A stretch of DNA of 64,000 nucleotides from the NCBI GenBank assembly GCA_917880885.1, contig OU862927.1:18679450-18743449 (forward strand). The letters are read 5' to 3'. Under the pieces are notes generated by a model, which had not been told where the DNA came from, did not search any database, and saw nothing but the letters and a program-made list of their open reading frames with translations. Numbering within the stretch: the stretch's first letter is position 1; each line of letters starts with the position of its first letter. Positions 11,126 to 20,105 of this stretch are shown here, piece after piece. The position numbers and the translations under genes were made by a program. This stretch comes from Limnephilus marmoratus (Eukaryota > Arthropoda > Insecta > Trichoptera > Limnephilidae).

Positions 11126-11460
11126 ACTCAAATAAAAGAGAAGAGTTGGGCTAGTTGGTTAGAAGAAATAATGTCATTGAACATATTATTGATAATACGA
11201 GCTGGGAGATTGGAATGACTTTTAAGAGGAATATAATCGCTAGAAATATTTCAAATCTCATGCCTGCAAAATTTTAAAATCGAGCGTCTTTTGCACGAGG
11301 CTAGTAAGCGAGAAAAAGTGGTTTTTATTTATTTTGTGCATAATTTTATAAGAACGAAAAAAAGTTGGAACATGGAAAACCTCAAAAATAGTCTTAGCCA
11401 TAAAGGGGTATTTTTGAAAAATTGTTTCTTGTATTACTTCATACTTAAGTCATGAAAAAA
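11126..11460 (-). mobile_element. LINE type 3, probable upstream continuation
   Basis: The - strand gives DYIPLKSHSNLPARIINNMF and KNHFFSLTSLVQKTLDFK in shifted frames, consistent with the connector before RNase H in this LINE clade. This supports the idea that 10598-11125 was inserted into a LINE copy. Highly decayed. Confidence 0.45.
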
Positions 11461-11654
11461 TATTTTTTTTGGTGGCTTACGCTTATATTTTTTGTTACGT
11501 AAACAATAATTTTATTGTAATTCCAATACATAGAAAAGCTGGTAAAAGCTTCGATTCATCTATAGCATATTTTATGATGTTCATACTGTAAGCCGATTCG
11601 TCGTAAAGATTAATCAAAATTGTATATAAATAGGATTTCACGTATATATTCATC

Positions 11655-11722
11655 TTAAGGATGCCGATCCCTTCTAAAACTGCTGCAACTTGGAGACCTT
11701 ATTATACGGACAGCCCTAGTAT
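11655..11722 (-). repeat. Fragment of the mariner-like terminal repeat
   Basis: AACTTGGAGACCTTATTATA followed by CGGACAGCCCTAG matches the right terminal inverted repeat of the element at 58560-59478. Only about 60 bases are present, so it is a solo end or a decayed copy. Confidence 0.65.
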
Positions 11723-11935
11723 GTCAGAATCGCACGAGTCTGTAGGTACAAATATTAGTTGTGCATGTTCGCTCTTCGCTGTTCACATGTTTCAGTTTTC
11801 AGGGGTTTGTGAAAGTTTTGTAATGTGGATCGTCAGGGCTTGTTTATTAGCAGGACCGGATTAAGGAATGGGAAAAAGCAGACAAATGATTTATTACCTT
11901 TCTTGCTAATCCAGGAAGAATTAATTTTATTTAAG

Positions 11936-12735
11936 ACTAGCTGGTACCGCGTTTGGCATCTTCAACGCCATTCTACCTTCTTCGCCTTCCCCCTCCCTCG
12001 TCTCTTCCCTCTCCGCAAACCCCACCTTCCTCCTGCCTTTCTTCCCTGCCGCTAAAATATTCACATTTTCATTTATGCAAATTTCGTAACGCCAGAGCTT
12101 ACCATTATAAACAGCCTATGTTACTCGCTGATAATGTAGCTTTCTATTGGTGAAAGAATTTTTATAATCGGTTTAGTGGTTTAGGCGTGAAAGCGGAAAA
12201 AACAAACACATGTACTTTCGCATTTATAAAGTACTAGCTGGTTCCCGGCATGCGTTGCTATGCCATTTAATTAAAAAAATGTTTCTCTCTGCGTGTCCTT
12301 CCCCATCCATCTCGTTCCCCTTCCGCCTCCCCTTCCTCTCCTGCGTCCCCTTCCCCTCTCGCGTTCCCACCCCGATTCCTCCACCTTCCCATCTCACGAA
12401 CCCCCCTCCTGAGTTACTCTCCCGTCTCCAAGCTTCCCCTTCCCCCTCCCGTATTTGCCTCTCACTTCCCGCGAATCCCCCTCCCGAGTTCCCCTCCCTC
12501 CTTCCGAGTTCCCTCCCGCCGCATTCCATACATTCATTCCCGGTACATTCAGTTTTCAAACAGCTCGAGTGCCACCTATTGCAATTTTTTATACAAATTT
12601 CATAATGCCAGAGCTCGTATATGTTATTCTGATGTATGAGCTTATTGTAAAGTTTCATTAAAATCCATTCAGTAGATTTGGCGTAAAAGAGTAGAAAACA
12701 TATATCTATACAAACTTTCGCCTTTATACTCGTAG
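11936..12735 (+). repeat. Family D: two head-to-tail copies (ACTAGCTGGTxCC head)
   Basis: Copy 1 (11936-12232) and copy 2 (12235-12735) both start with CTAGCTGGT, have a long C/T-rich block, then CAAATTTCGTAACGCCAGAGC or CAAATTTCATAATGCCAGAGC, and end near CTTTCGCxTTTATA. The second starts exactly where the first ends. Relatives with longer C-tracts lie at 25672-25960 (+) and 39355-39560 (-). Confidence 0.75.
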
Positions 12736-12739
12736 TAGA

Positions 12740-13120
12740 TAAGATGGATTTACAGCAAATATCTAATGTTGTGACCAAAGATATTCAAATACAGAAGAGA
12801 TATGCTATGGTGTCCGCGCAACTGTCGCCGGACTACGCGCTAATTAGCGTAGTTTTCATACAAAAAGAATTTGTTCATTTCGTTGATTTTTTAAAAGTGT
12901 GCATTAATATTGGTTAACAATATATTTTGAATAAGGAAAGAATTCGTTCATTTAGTTTAACGTTCGTTTGGTTTATTCGTTAATTATTCATTCTTTTAGT
13001 TTATTTGTTAATTGGTAAACAATATCGGCGAAACCCGGAAGCGCAGACCCACGTAGTAAAAACAGCAGATAGCACATCTACTTATATTTCAATATCTTTG
13101 GTTGTGACGTATTTTTATTT
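12740..13120. other. Intron 1: no recognised element
   Basis: AT-rich stretch. GATATTCAAATACAGAAG at 12779 and CAATATCTTTGGTTGTGAC at 13090 are parts of an inverted similarity (GGTTGTGAC / GTGACCAAAGATATT) about 330 bases apart, possibly the termini of a small element. Confidence 0.4.
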
Positions 13121-13124
13121 ATGT

Positions 13125-13570
13125 ACGTTTTGAAATATATAACATAGGCCATTTAATGATTTCGATTTTACACAATTCAAGAAGCAACAATGGCAATTTT
13201 GAGTTTTCTTCAAAACACGAACTAATTTGTTCGGTTTTCGGAACAACCCATAGAAATCGTTGTGTCTCCCTTACTATCATGGTTAGAAATACAATCTATA
13301 CGGTGATAGAAAGAGAAAACACCATGCTTTATATTTAAATCTAAAATTTAACCGCAAATTAATTAAAATATACACCTTTATGAAACCAAAGTTTCCGACC
13401 GCAATTTGAAAAAAGTTTATGAAAATTTGGATAATTTTTATTAATTATTTTACGCGAAACGACATAAAAGTGAATTGACGATCGGGCTTATGATTATAAT
13501 TTGCCTAATAAAATATATGTGTATTTTTATTGTTTTTCGTTATCGGTAATTTAACTTAGAAAAAACGAGA
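13125..13570 (-). repeat. Dispersed repeat family E, inverted copy
   Basis: Reverse complement of family E at 59990-60310 and 22857-23205. Shared landmarks are GAAATCGTTGTGTCTCCCTT, TTTATGAAACCAAAGTTTCC and GACCGCAATTTGAAAAAA. No coding content. Confidence 0.7.
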
Positions 13571-13614
13571 AGTGAGCCGTTTTAAAAAAATATATGGTTG
13601 CATTTATAATTTTC

Positions 13615-13818
13615 ACATTTCGCCGATTGGAGGTCTGTCACTCCTGGGCACTGACATCCATATTCCTACCCACCCCTCATACATTTTTCCTTCCCAGAAC
13701 CTCTTCTCCTTCCTTTTCTAAAAAAGACCCTCCACACAGCATCCCCAAATATGAAATAGGCCCTAAGGGAAATTATATTTCCCGGGGCCTCCTGTGTGGA
13801 GCTAACGTAAAAAAAGAA
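13615..13818 (+). repeat. LINE-tail family T, copy 2
   Basis: ACTCCTGGGCACTGACATCC, the C/T-rich block, CCTCCACACAGCATCCCC, AGGCCCTAAGGG, GGGGCCTCCTGTGTGGAGCT, then a short A-tail. Matches copies at 6405 and 16800 and the LINE 3' end at 29090-29180. Confidence 0.8.
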
Positions 13819-14384
13819 GCGGGTAAATTACGTATCTTATTATAATGATGTACGTTGTAGCAATGATATCCAAAACGCCGTATTAAGAAGGAGAAAATGT
13901 ACATCACGCGTCAGCACCCCAATTACAATTACAGAATTAATTACACTATTGATGATGAGACTTTTGATAAGTATCGAAACTTTCGTAGTTTCCTCCGGTC
14001 CTGCGTCTAGCCTCAAACAATTCCTTTACCCTTATGCAAACCACACCGCTAGACGTGCTAAACCAGGGCTTTTCTAGGATACCTCCCTCGAGTATTAAGG
14101 GGTATATTGTGTGAATGCGAGATGAGATCCAGTGCCTCCCGTCCCCCTTAGCCAACCCCCCCCCCCCCCTTCCTCCCGGTAACAGTCTGCACTCTCCCAA
14201 GCCGAGAGGAGTGGATTGCATTGCGTGATTTGAGACGGTGATCAGATAAATGGTCAGTTTAGTTACATTTGCTCAGAAGGATTTCGGCATTCAAATTGAA
14301 TTGATTGGTTATTGTTGTTTATTAGCTGTTGCAGCTCTTACATAGCTCTTTTTTCTTTTTTAAAAAACTTCTATTGAATATCAC

Positions 14385-14600
14385 ATAAGACGCCGCTACC
14401 CAAATTTCTACCGATTTCTTGCAAACCTCCATTAAACATTTGAAGTTTTTAAGCTCTAAAAAAATATATGTTATTTTTGAAGATAATATCCAGACATTCA
14501 TCTCGCCAAAACGCAAAATATATAAAATTCCCTCGATAGAAAAAAATCGCAAAGTTTTCTCCAAAAATTATTATAAACACGTTTGTTTCAGTTATTTTAC
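14385..14600 (+). repeat. Repeat family B-related fragment
   Basis: CGCCGCTACCCAAATTTCTA to ATTATTATAAACACGTTT is the inverted counterpart of 37140-37310 and matches 8085-8190. The overlapping 109- and 80-codon frames are part of the repeat. The C-run at 14156-14168, upstream, is a simple tract. Confidence 0.6.
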
Positions 14601-15001
14601 AAGTTATGTAAATGAAAAAATTCAGTGTTTCTTTAAATGCTGTTTAAGACAACCTCCGCGAGATTTTTGGTCTATTTTAAACGAGTCGTGTTTTATTAAA
14701 CATTTTCACAATTTTCGCATCAATTTTTATACTAGCGCACTCCTCTAACATTCGTAATTTCATATCTCTCTTCTTATTTTTGTGCGCGGTTGCGGGGCGT
14801 TAAGTCTAAATTAACCCATTTCCCGACATCTGATCGAGCTGAAACTCAGCTTATAGACTCGTTGTCGATGACTATGTACTTTTGGTGGCACTCTTGCACA
14901 TGCTCATACGCGCGCACACACGTATTTTTCTGAAATTAAAGGACATTATGTTTAAAAATTCACAACAGTTAACATATAAAATAAATGTCATTGCCTATCC
15001 T

Positions 15002-15080
15002 CCAATTGGGATTTGGCTCAGGAGTTAGCGTTGTTGACTCCAGTTCCCGGGGAGATAGGTTCAATCCTAAGTCAAACCAA
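15002..15080 (+). repeat. tRNA-like SINE head (solo)
   Basis: GGGATTTGGCTCAGGAGTTA has an A-box-like segment and GATAGGTTCAATCCTAAG a B-box-like segment, spaced as in tRNA genes. The anticodon arm is poor. Followed by AAACCAAAAAATAAA. Probably a degenerate SINE head. Confidence 0.4.
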
Positions 15081-15284
15081 AAAATAAAACGGAAAAAAAT
15101 GAAGTTAAGACATTTGAAAATGGATGTTTTATGGTAAAAAAACTTGGTTTTTTAGTTGTTGACTTTAAAAAAAAAATTGTTTTATTTCACCCGCCATTGA
15201 TGAATTTATTCATAATATTATGCTTGATATTAATAATTATTAAATTGCACCATTCAGTTCGATTCATATATATTTTATATGATA

Positions 15285-15400
15285 CTAGCTGACCCGGACA
15301 CGCGTTGATATGGCTAACGAAACAGAACGCCATGATTTGATAAACTTAAATGTCTTTTCTTTGTTTTTTTATAGAGCAACAAAAGTGTTTTATTAATCAA
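15285..15400 (+). repeat. Family C head fragment
   Basis: TACTAGCTGACCCGGACACG and CGTTGATATGGCTAACGAAA match the head of family C (30059). The copy stops just before the 63-bp tandem array. Confidence 0.65.
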
Positions 15401-15430
15401 TCAATTGAAAGGAATTGAAGTGCAATATTA

Positions 15431-16040
15431 TAAGATACTAATTATTGATCTTTTTATTATATTGTTAGCCACATCGAATTGAGCACAATATTATAAGATA
15501 CTAATTATTATTGATCTTTTTCCTATATTGTTAGCCTCATCGAATTGAGTACAATATTATAAGATACTAATTATTGATCTTTTTATTATATTGTTAGCCA
15601 CATCGAATTGAGTACAATATTATAAGATACTAATTATTGATCTTTTTATTATATTGTTAGCCACATCGAATTGAGCACAATATTATAAGATACTAATTAT
15701 TATTGATCTTTTTCCTATATTGTTAGCCTCATCGAATTGAGTACAATATTATAAGATACTAATTATTAATCTTTTTATTATATTGTTAGCCACATCGAAT
15801 TGAGTACAATATTATAAGATACTAATTATTGATCTTTTTATTATATTGTTAGCCACTTCGAATTGAGTACAATATTATAAGATACTAATTATTGATCATT
15901 TTATTATGTTGTTAGCCACATCGAATTGAGTATAATATTATAAGATACTAATTTTATTGATATTTTTCTTATATTGTTAGCCACATCGAATTGAAGTGCA
16001 ATATTATAAGATACAAATTATTGATCTTTTTCTTTGTTAG
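15431..16040 (+). repeat. 63-bp tandem array containing repeated 3' splice acceptors
   Basis: Unit: GATACTAATTATTGATCTT, a T-rich stretch, TATATTGTTAG, CCACATCGAAT, then TGAGTACAATATTATAA. TTAG/CC boundaries end at 15468, 15534, 15597, 15660, 15726, 15789, 15852, 15915 and 15980, and the genuine acceptor is at 16040. Spacings of 66, 63, 63, 66, 63, 63, 63, 65 and 60 suggest a higher-order triplet. Each unit holds a TACTAAT branch-point-like motif about 26 bases before its TTAG, and the first 11 bases of the following exon. Confidence 0.92.
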
Positions 16041-16244
16041 CCACATCGAATCTCCGTACGCTCTGTCACCATCAATCGTCGGGTGTCAAGAGATGCTGCC
16101 TGTACCATGGTCATCGGCAGAGACACTTCCAGTCTGGGACCCTCCTCGGTCAGGGCCAGCGGCGTCACCTGCAGTCAGGCCGTCATCTCCTGGCTGCCAG
16201 CCAACTCCAATCATCAGCACGTCGTCTGCGTCAATAACGTCGAG
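16041..16244 (+). CDS. Rbp: RIM-binding protein exon: end of FN3-1 and start of FN3-2
   Basis: Acceptor TTTCTTTGTTAG|CCACATCG and donor GAG|GTAAGT bound 204 bases (68 codons), phase 0 at both ends. It encodes PHRISVRSVTINRRVSRDAA, finishing FN3-1, a linker with CTMVIGRD, then FN3-2 with SVRASGVTCSQAVISWLPAN and CVNNVE. The sequence is strongly RIM-BP-like and continues directly into the next exon (VRTVKPGVYRH). The first 11 exon bases also occur in every unit of the tandem array immediately upstream, so this acceptor has nine look-alikes in the preceding 600 bases. The real site is the last one, and the only one that joins an open frame. Confidence 0.95.
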
Positions 16245-16271
16245 GTAAGTAAGGATCCCTAATCTCCACAT

Positions 16272-16468
16272 CAGTGGATCTTAATCTTAGCCCCTGGGGT
16301 TCGATCGAACCCCAGGGGTTCGGTGAGTCAATCTCGCGGATTCGGCGGAGGTCAAGACACACCCTCAACTCATATAATTTGGTGAATGAGTGGTGGTGAG
16401 AAGGATTCGGTGAATGAGCATATGAAACTGGTGGGGGTCAGTACCTCCAACAAGGTTAAGAACCACTG
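16272..16468. mobile_element. hAT-type MITE (197 bp)
   Basis: Ends CAGTGGATCTTAA and TTAAGAACCACTG are near-perfect inverted repeats of the hAT form. Flanks CTCCACAT and TTCTATAT match at 5 of 8 positions, a decayed 8-bp duplication. Inside is a 28-base palindrome centred on TTCGATCGAA (16290-16317). No coding capacity. Confidence 0.75.
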
Positions 16469-16799
16469 TTCTATATCGATCATCCAGTTGATTAGTCAGA
16501 CATCTTGGAAAATATTAATTTAAGTTGAGTTTGCAGTTATATGTAAAAGTGTACCCTCTATCTGGTACACTACTCAGATTGCACATAAACACCACCAAAT
16601 CTATTATAATGCAGAAAAATTTGTAGCGAATTAAACAAATGTTGATGTTTTCTGGATCACTAGTGAGATATTTAAAAATGTTACACTAATTGTACGGGAC
16701 TATTATGCTTCCCGGTGTTGCTTTATAGTATAATTTATAAGTAAGACACAGATATGTATAAATAATATTTGATTTATGGTGAGCGTTCGAATATTGCTA

Positions 16800-17198
16800 T
16801 CCTCATCTGGTTCGCTACGTTTGGTGACTTAGCAGGGGTGCCCGGGTTCATGGGGTTAGGTTTGTCCGGATCTTGGTGGTGGATGCGTCTGCCCACCAAC
16901 TGCGTTGAAGGCCGGATCGGGAGAGACTGGTTGAGGGAAATCTTTTGACCTCTTCAGCAGGACTCTCTAGAAACATTGCCTTGCACCGCAATGGGAGGGA
17001 CAGATGCATACGTCTGCCACCCTCGGACACACTGACTCCCAGTTTCCTACCCACCCTTCATACCCTTTTCCTTCACAGAAAAGTTTCCTCTCCTTCCTTT
17101 CCTTAGAAGACCCTCCACACAGCATCCCCAAAGATGACACAGGCTCTGAGGGATCTTTTTTCCTCAGGGCCTCCTATGTGAAGCCAATATTAAAAAAT
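16800..17198 (+). repeat. LINE-tail family T, copy 3 (long form)
   Basis: GGTTCGCTACGTTTGGTGAC, TTCATGGGGTTAGGTTTGTC, then about 140 bases whose reverse complement resembles 56445-56560, the C/T-rich block, CCTCCACACAGCATCCCC and TCAGGGCCTCCTATGTGAAG. Longer than the copies at 6405 and 28025; it shows that copies differ by internal segments. Confidence 0.7.
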
Positions 17199-17284
17199 AT
17201 TGCTTAATGACGCTTGATCCCCGACCGTTGTTGCCCCCTCCCCCCCCCCCCCCCCCCGGTCCTTATTCAGAAGCTTATTTTGCC

Positions 17285-17494
17285 CATTTTCTCTTTTCGT
17301 AATATTCCCATTTTCGTAATATTCCCATTTTCATAATATTCCCATTTTCCATTTTCATAATATACCCATTTTCATAAAATTCCCATTTTCATAATATTCC
17401 CATTTTCATAATATTCCCTTTTTCATAATATTCCCAATTTCATAATATTCCCATTTTCCAAATATTCCCATTTTCATAATATTCCCATTTGCAG
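17285..17494 (+). repeat. 17-bp minisatellite ending at the acceptor of the next exon
   Basis: About twelve copies of ATTCCCATTTTCATAAT with small changes. The last unit becomes ATTCCCATTTGCAG, which is the splice acceptor. It is preceded by a C-run (17227-17259). No decoy CAG occurs inside the units, unlike the array before the previous exon. Confidence 0.9.
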
Positions 17495-17692
17495 GTACGC
17501 ACAGTAAAACCCGGAGTATACCGCCATACCATCACCGGGCTGGCCCCCAGCACGCAGTACCGCGTGACCGTCAGGGCGAAGCACCTGCGGGCGGGGCCCC
17601 CACCCGGGGCCCCCGTTGAGGAAGCGCCGGGGGCCTATACGGACTTCAGAACCCTGCCAAAGGGGCTGCCGGACCCGCCTGTTGATATCATG
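17495..17692 (+). CDS. Rbp: RIM-binding protein exon: second half of FN3-2
   Basis: Acceptor CCCATTTGCAG|GTACGC and donor ATG|GTGAGA bound 198 bases (66 codons), phase 0 both sides. It encodes VRTVKPGVYRHTITGLAPST and QYRVTVRAKHLRAG, the E to G strands of FN3-2 with the typical GLxPxTxYxVxVxA motif, then AYTDFRTLPKGLPDPPVDIM leading into FN3-3. The Pro/Gly-rich insert after the FN3 strands (PPPGAPVEEAPG) is likely a loop or linker. Codons are very GC-rich compared with the surrounding intron. A 17-bp tandem array runs right up to the acceptor and forms its pyrimidine tract. Confidence 0.95.
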
Positions 17693-17854
17693 GTGAGAAA
17701 AATTGACTTTGGAAGTGCTACATTCACTGTAGAATTCTTCCTCATCACCAGATATTTTAATTGGCAGAGCAGAATTACTAAACTTATTGTTCATCGAACT
17801 GTATACTTTTGAGTTGTCTCGTGGTTTTTAAACTACATATTTATTTCAGTTTTA

Positions 17855-17965
17855 TCTTAGACCAGTCGTGCCAAACGTTCGGCCCAACTAAAGAATTTTT
17901 GCTGCCCAAAATGAACTTTTCAGATTTGTTGTGGATATTCGTATTCATACAATGAAGTCGTCTCC
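17855..17965 (+). repeat. hAT-like non-autonomous head fragment
   Basis: CAGTCGTGCCAAACGTTCGG, then TGCCCAAAATGAACTTTTCAG and TTCGTATTCATACAATGAA, resembles the left part of the element at 43494-44019 (CCCAAAATGAAGTTTTCAG). It runs straight into the first unit of the following array. Confidence 0.5.
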
Positions 17966-19500
17966 TAATTTTTGATAATGAAAAATTGAAGTGTGTTCAG
18001 TTAGTATCTTTTGAAGATTCACATAATGAGGTCGTCTCCTAATTTTTGATGATGAAAAACTTAAGTGTGCGCAATTAATATCTTTTGGAGTTTCACATAA
18101 TGAAGTCGTCTCCTAATTTTTGATAATGAAAAAATTAAGTGTGTTCAGTTCACGGACATATGAATATATCTGGACCTGCCCTAAGTGATAAAAACGTATT
18201 ATTTCCCCCTCCACATGGCGCCGGCTGTAGCTCCTCCTTGGAACCGGCTCGCTCCATGGGGAGGGGATATAGCCTCGCTTGAATCTAAAATGTGTGACGT
18301 CATCATTCTTGCCGTGAACAGCGAGAAGCTGACATCCATACATTTAACGAAATAACGGCAGCTTGTGCTATACAATATATCTACGTATCAATGTGCACAT
18401 AGGGAATGTGGGCGGTACTCCAATGTGCTCGTCGCTGGTTACAGGGGTAAGTAAATTATGAAACATTTGTGCAAAACAAGTGTTTTAACTAAACACGGAA
18501 ACAAAATATTGATATGTGTATTGGCGCGAGTCTTTTTTGGGGCGAGCATTTGGCCTTAGCAAATATGTTTTGAACGTGGCAAGCAATTCGCGCTCCCATG
18601 TAAAAAGGTCTATTCATTCAAAGCAGATTTTGCTTTTAAGAACTAAATGGTGATATTGTAATGCGAGATGCCTATATACTGTCAGATTGATTGTTCAACG
18701 AATGACAGTCATCTTTCCCCTCTCCGCTCTCCATAGTTTGGTTTTACCCCTCATCTGTAACTGCTTGTCTATCCATTTGGATGTCTATGGTTCAGTTAGT
18801 ATATTTTGGAGTTTCACATAATGAGGTCGTCTCCTAATTTTTGATGATGAAAAACTGAAGTGTGTTCAGTGAGAATCTTTTGGAGTTTGGTTGAAAGTTG
18901 ATTGTGGCCAATGATATAATACTGAAGGTTAACATAATGAGGTCACACTTTTTGATAATGAACTTCCAAATTTTTGATTATGAAAAATTATAGTGTTTTC
19001 AGTTAGCACCTTTTGGAGTTCCACATAATGAGGTCGTCTCCTATTTTTTATGGTGAAGAACTGTAGTATGTTCAATTTACACTTATTGGAATTGCACATA
19101 ATGAGGTCGTCTCTTAATTTTTTAAGATAAAAAACTGGAGTGTATTTAATTAGTATGTATTGGAGTTTAACATATAATTCTCCTATTTTTTGATGATGAA
19201 AAACTGAAGCGAGTTCCGTTAGTACCTATTGGAGTTTCATATAATGTGTTCAGTTAGTATGAGAGTTTCACATAATGAGGTCGTTTCCTATTTTGTTAAT
19301 GAAAAACTGAATTGTGATCAGTTAGTAGATACCTATTGGAGTTTCACGTAATGAGGTCGTCTCCTAATTTTTAACGATGAAAAATTGAAGTTAGTATCTT
19401 TTGGAGTGTCACATAATGCGGTCGTCTCCTAATTTTTTGTGGTGAAGAACTATAGTGTGTTCATTTTGCACCTATTGGAGTTTCACATAATGAGATTGTC
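17965..19500 (+). repeat. Tandem array of about 80-bp units (interrupted)
   Basis: Units have the core TTCACATAATGAGGTCGTCT, then CCTAATTTTTGATGATGAA, AAACTGAAGTGTGTTCAG and TTAGTATCTTTTGGAG. About 14 full or partial units are visible before and after an element at 18151-18789. Unit length and sequence vary more than in the other arrays, suggesting greater age. Confidence 0.85.
18151..18789 (-). mobile_element. Non-autonomous element H, copy 1 (639 bp, 8-bp target duplication)
   Basis: Flanked by perfect GTTCAGTT duplications at 18143-18150 and 18790-18797, inside the tandem array. Ends CACGGACATATG and (reversed) CATAGACATCCA form a short CAYRGACAT inverted repeat. The second copy, at 35526-36157, is in the opposite orientation and nearly identical, including a 60-codon open stretch starting MYGCQLLAVHGKNDDVTHF. 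An 8-bp duplication suggests the hAT superfamily or another 8-bp class. No transposase. Confidence 0.85.
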
Positions 19501-19514
19501 TACCAATTTCACTC

Positions 19515-19832
19515 TCTTTTTCATCATAAAAAATTGGGAGACGACCTCATTATGTGAAACTCCAGAATGTACTAACGCACATCAGTTCTTCATCATCAAA
19601 AATTAGGAGATGACCTCACTATATGAAACTCCAACAGGTACTAACTGAACACACTTCAGTTTTTCAATATCAAAAATTAGAAGACGACCTCTTTATGTGG
19701 AGCTCCGAAAGGTGCTAACTGAAAACACTATAATTTTTCATAATCAAAAATTAGGAAGTTCATTATCAAAAAGTGTGACCTCATTACGTTAACCTTCAGT
19801 ATTATATCATTGGCCACAATCAACTTTCAACC
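19515..19832 (-). repeat. Inverted duplicate of part of the 80-bp array
   Basis: Reverse complement of 18893-19200, including the distinctive non-array part TTGATTGTGGCCAATGATAT (19805-19825 inverted). Together the arms form a palindrome of about 300-base arms with a loop of about 310 bases just upstream of the exon at 19911. Confidence 0.85.
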
Positions 19833-19910
19833 CCTGTCCTAGTCATGGAATCGCCTAAATTCATCAGCATTCAACAACTATGTATGTCAAAAACAACTGT
19901 TTATATCCAG

Positions 19911-20105
19911 GTGGAAGCGGGGCCCCAGGATGGAACCCTGTTGGTAACGTGGCAGCCCGTTGGGCGGCCTCCCGCAGCCGGCCCAGTCACGGGATACGCG
20001 GTGTACGCTGATGGGAAGAAGGTCACTGACGTGGATTCACCAACGGGAGACCACGCGCTCATAGATATCAACAAACTGCTGGGGCTGAATCCAAAATGTG
20101 TAACG
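19911..20105 (+). CDS. Rbp: RIM-binding protein exon: most of FN3-3
   Basis: Acceptor TTATATCCAG|GTGGAA and donor ACG|GTGAGT bound 195 bases (65 codons), phase 0. It encodes VEAGPQDGTLLVTWQPVGR, then GPVTGYAVYADGKKVTDVDS, PTGDHALIDINKLLGLNPK and CVT: FN3 strands A to F with the conserved tryptophan in strand B. The last strand (VRTKSRDSQSSDS) is on the next exon, almost 27 kb downstream. An ATG-started frame reaches back to 19845, but the 66 bases before the AG are intronic and do not resemble the family. Confidence 0.95.

Noticed and set aside
12224..12778. 184-codon - strand frame rich in Gly/Glu/Arg
   Set aside because: Antisense of the C/T-rich block of a family D repeat; no conserved motif.
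15431..16040. CRISPR-like array of regularly spaced repeats
   Set aside because: Units are contiguous without unique spacers, the host is a eukaryotic intron and no cas genes exist. The same applies to the arrays at 5335, 17285, 23745, 25030 and 52010.
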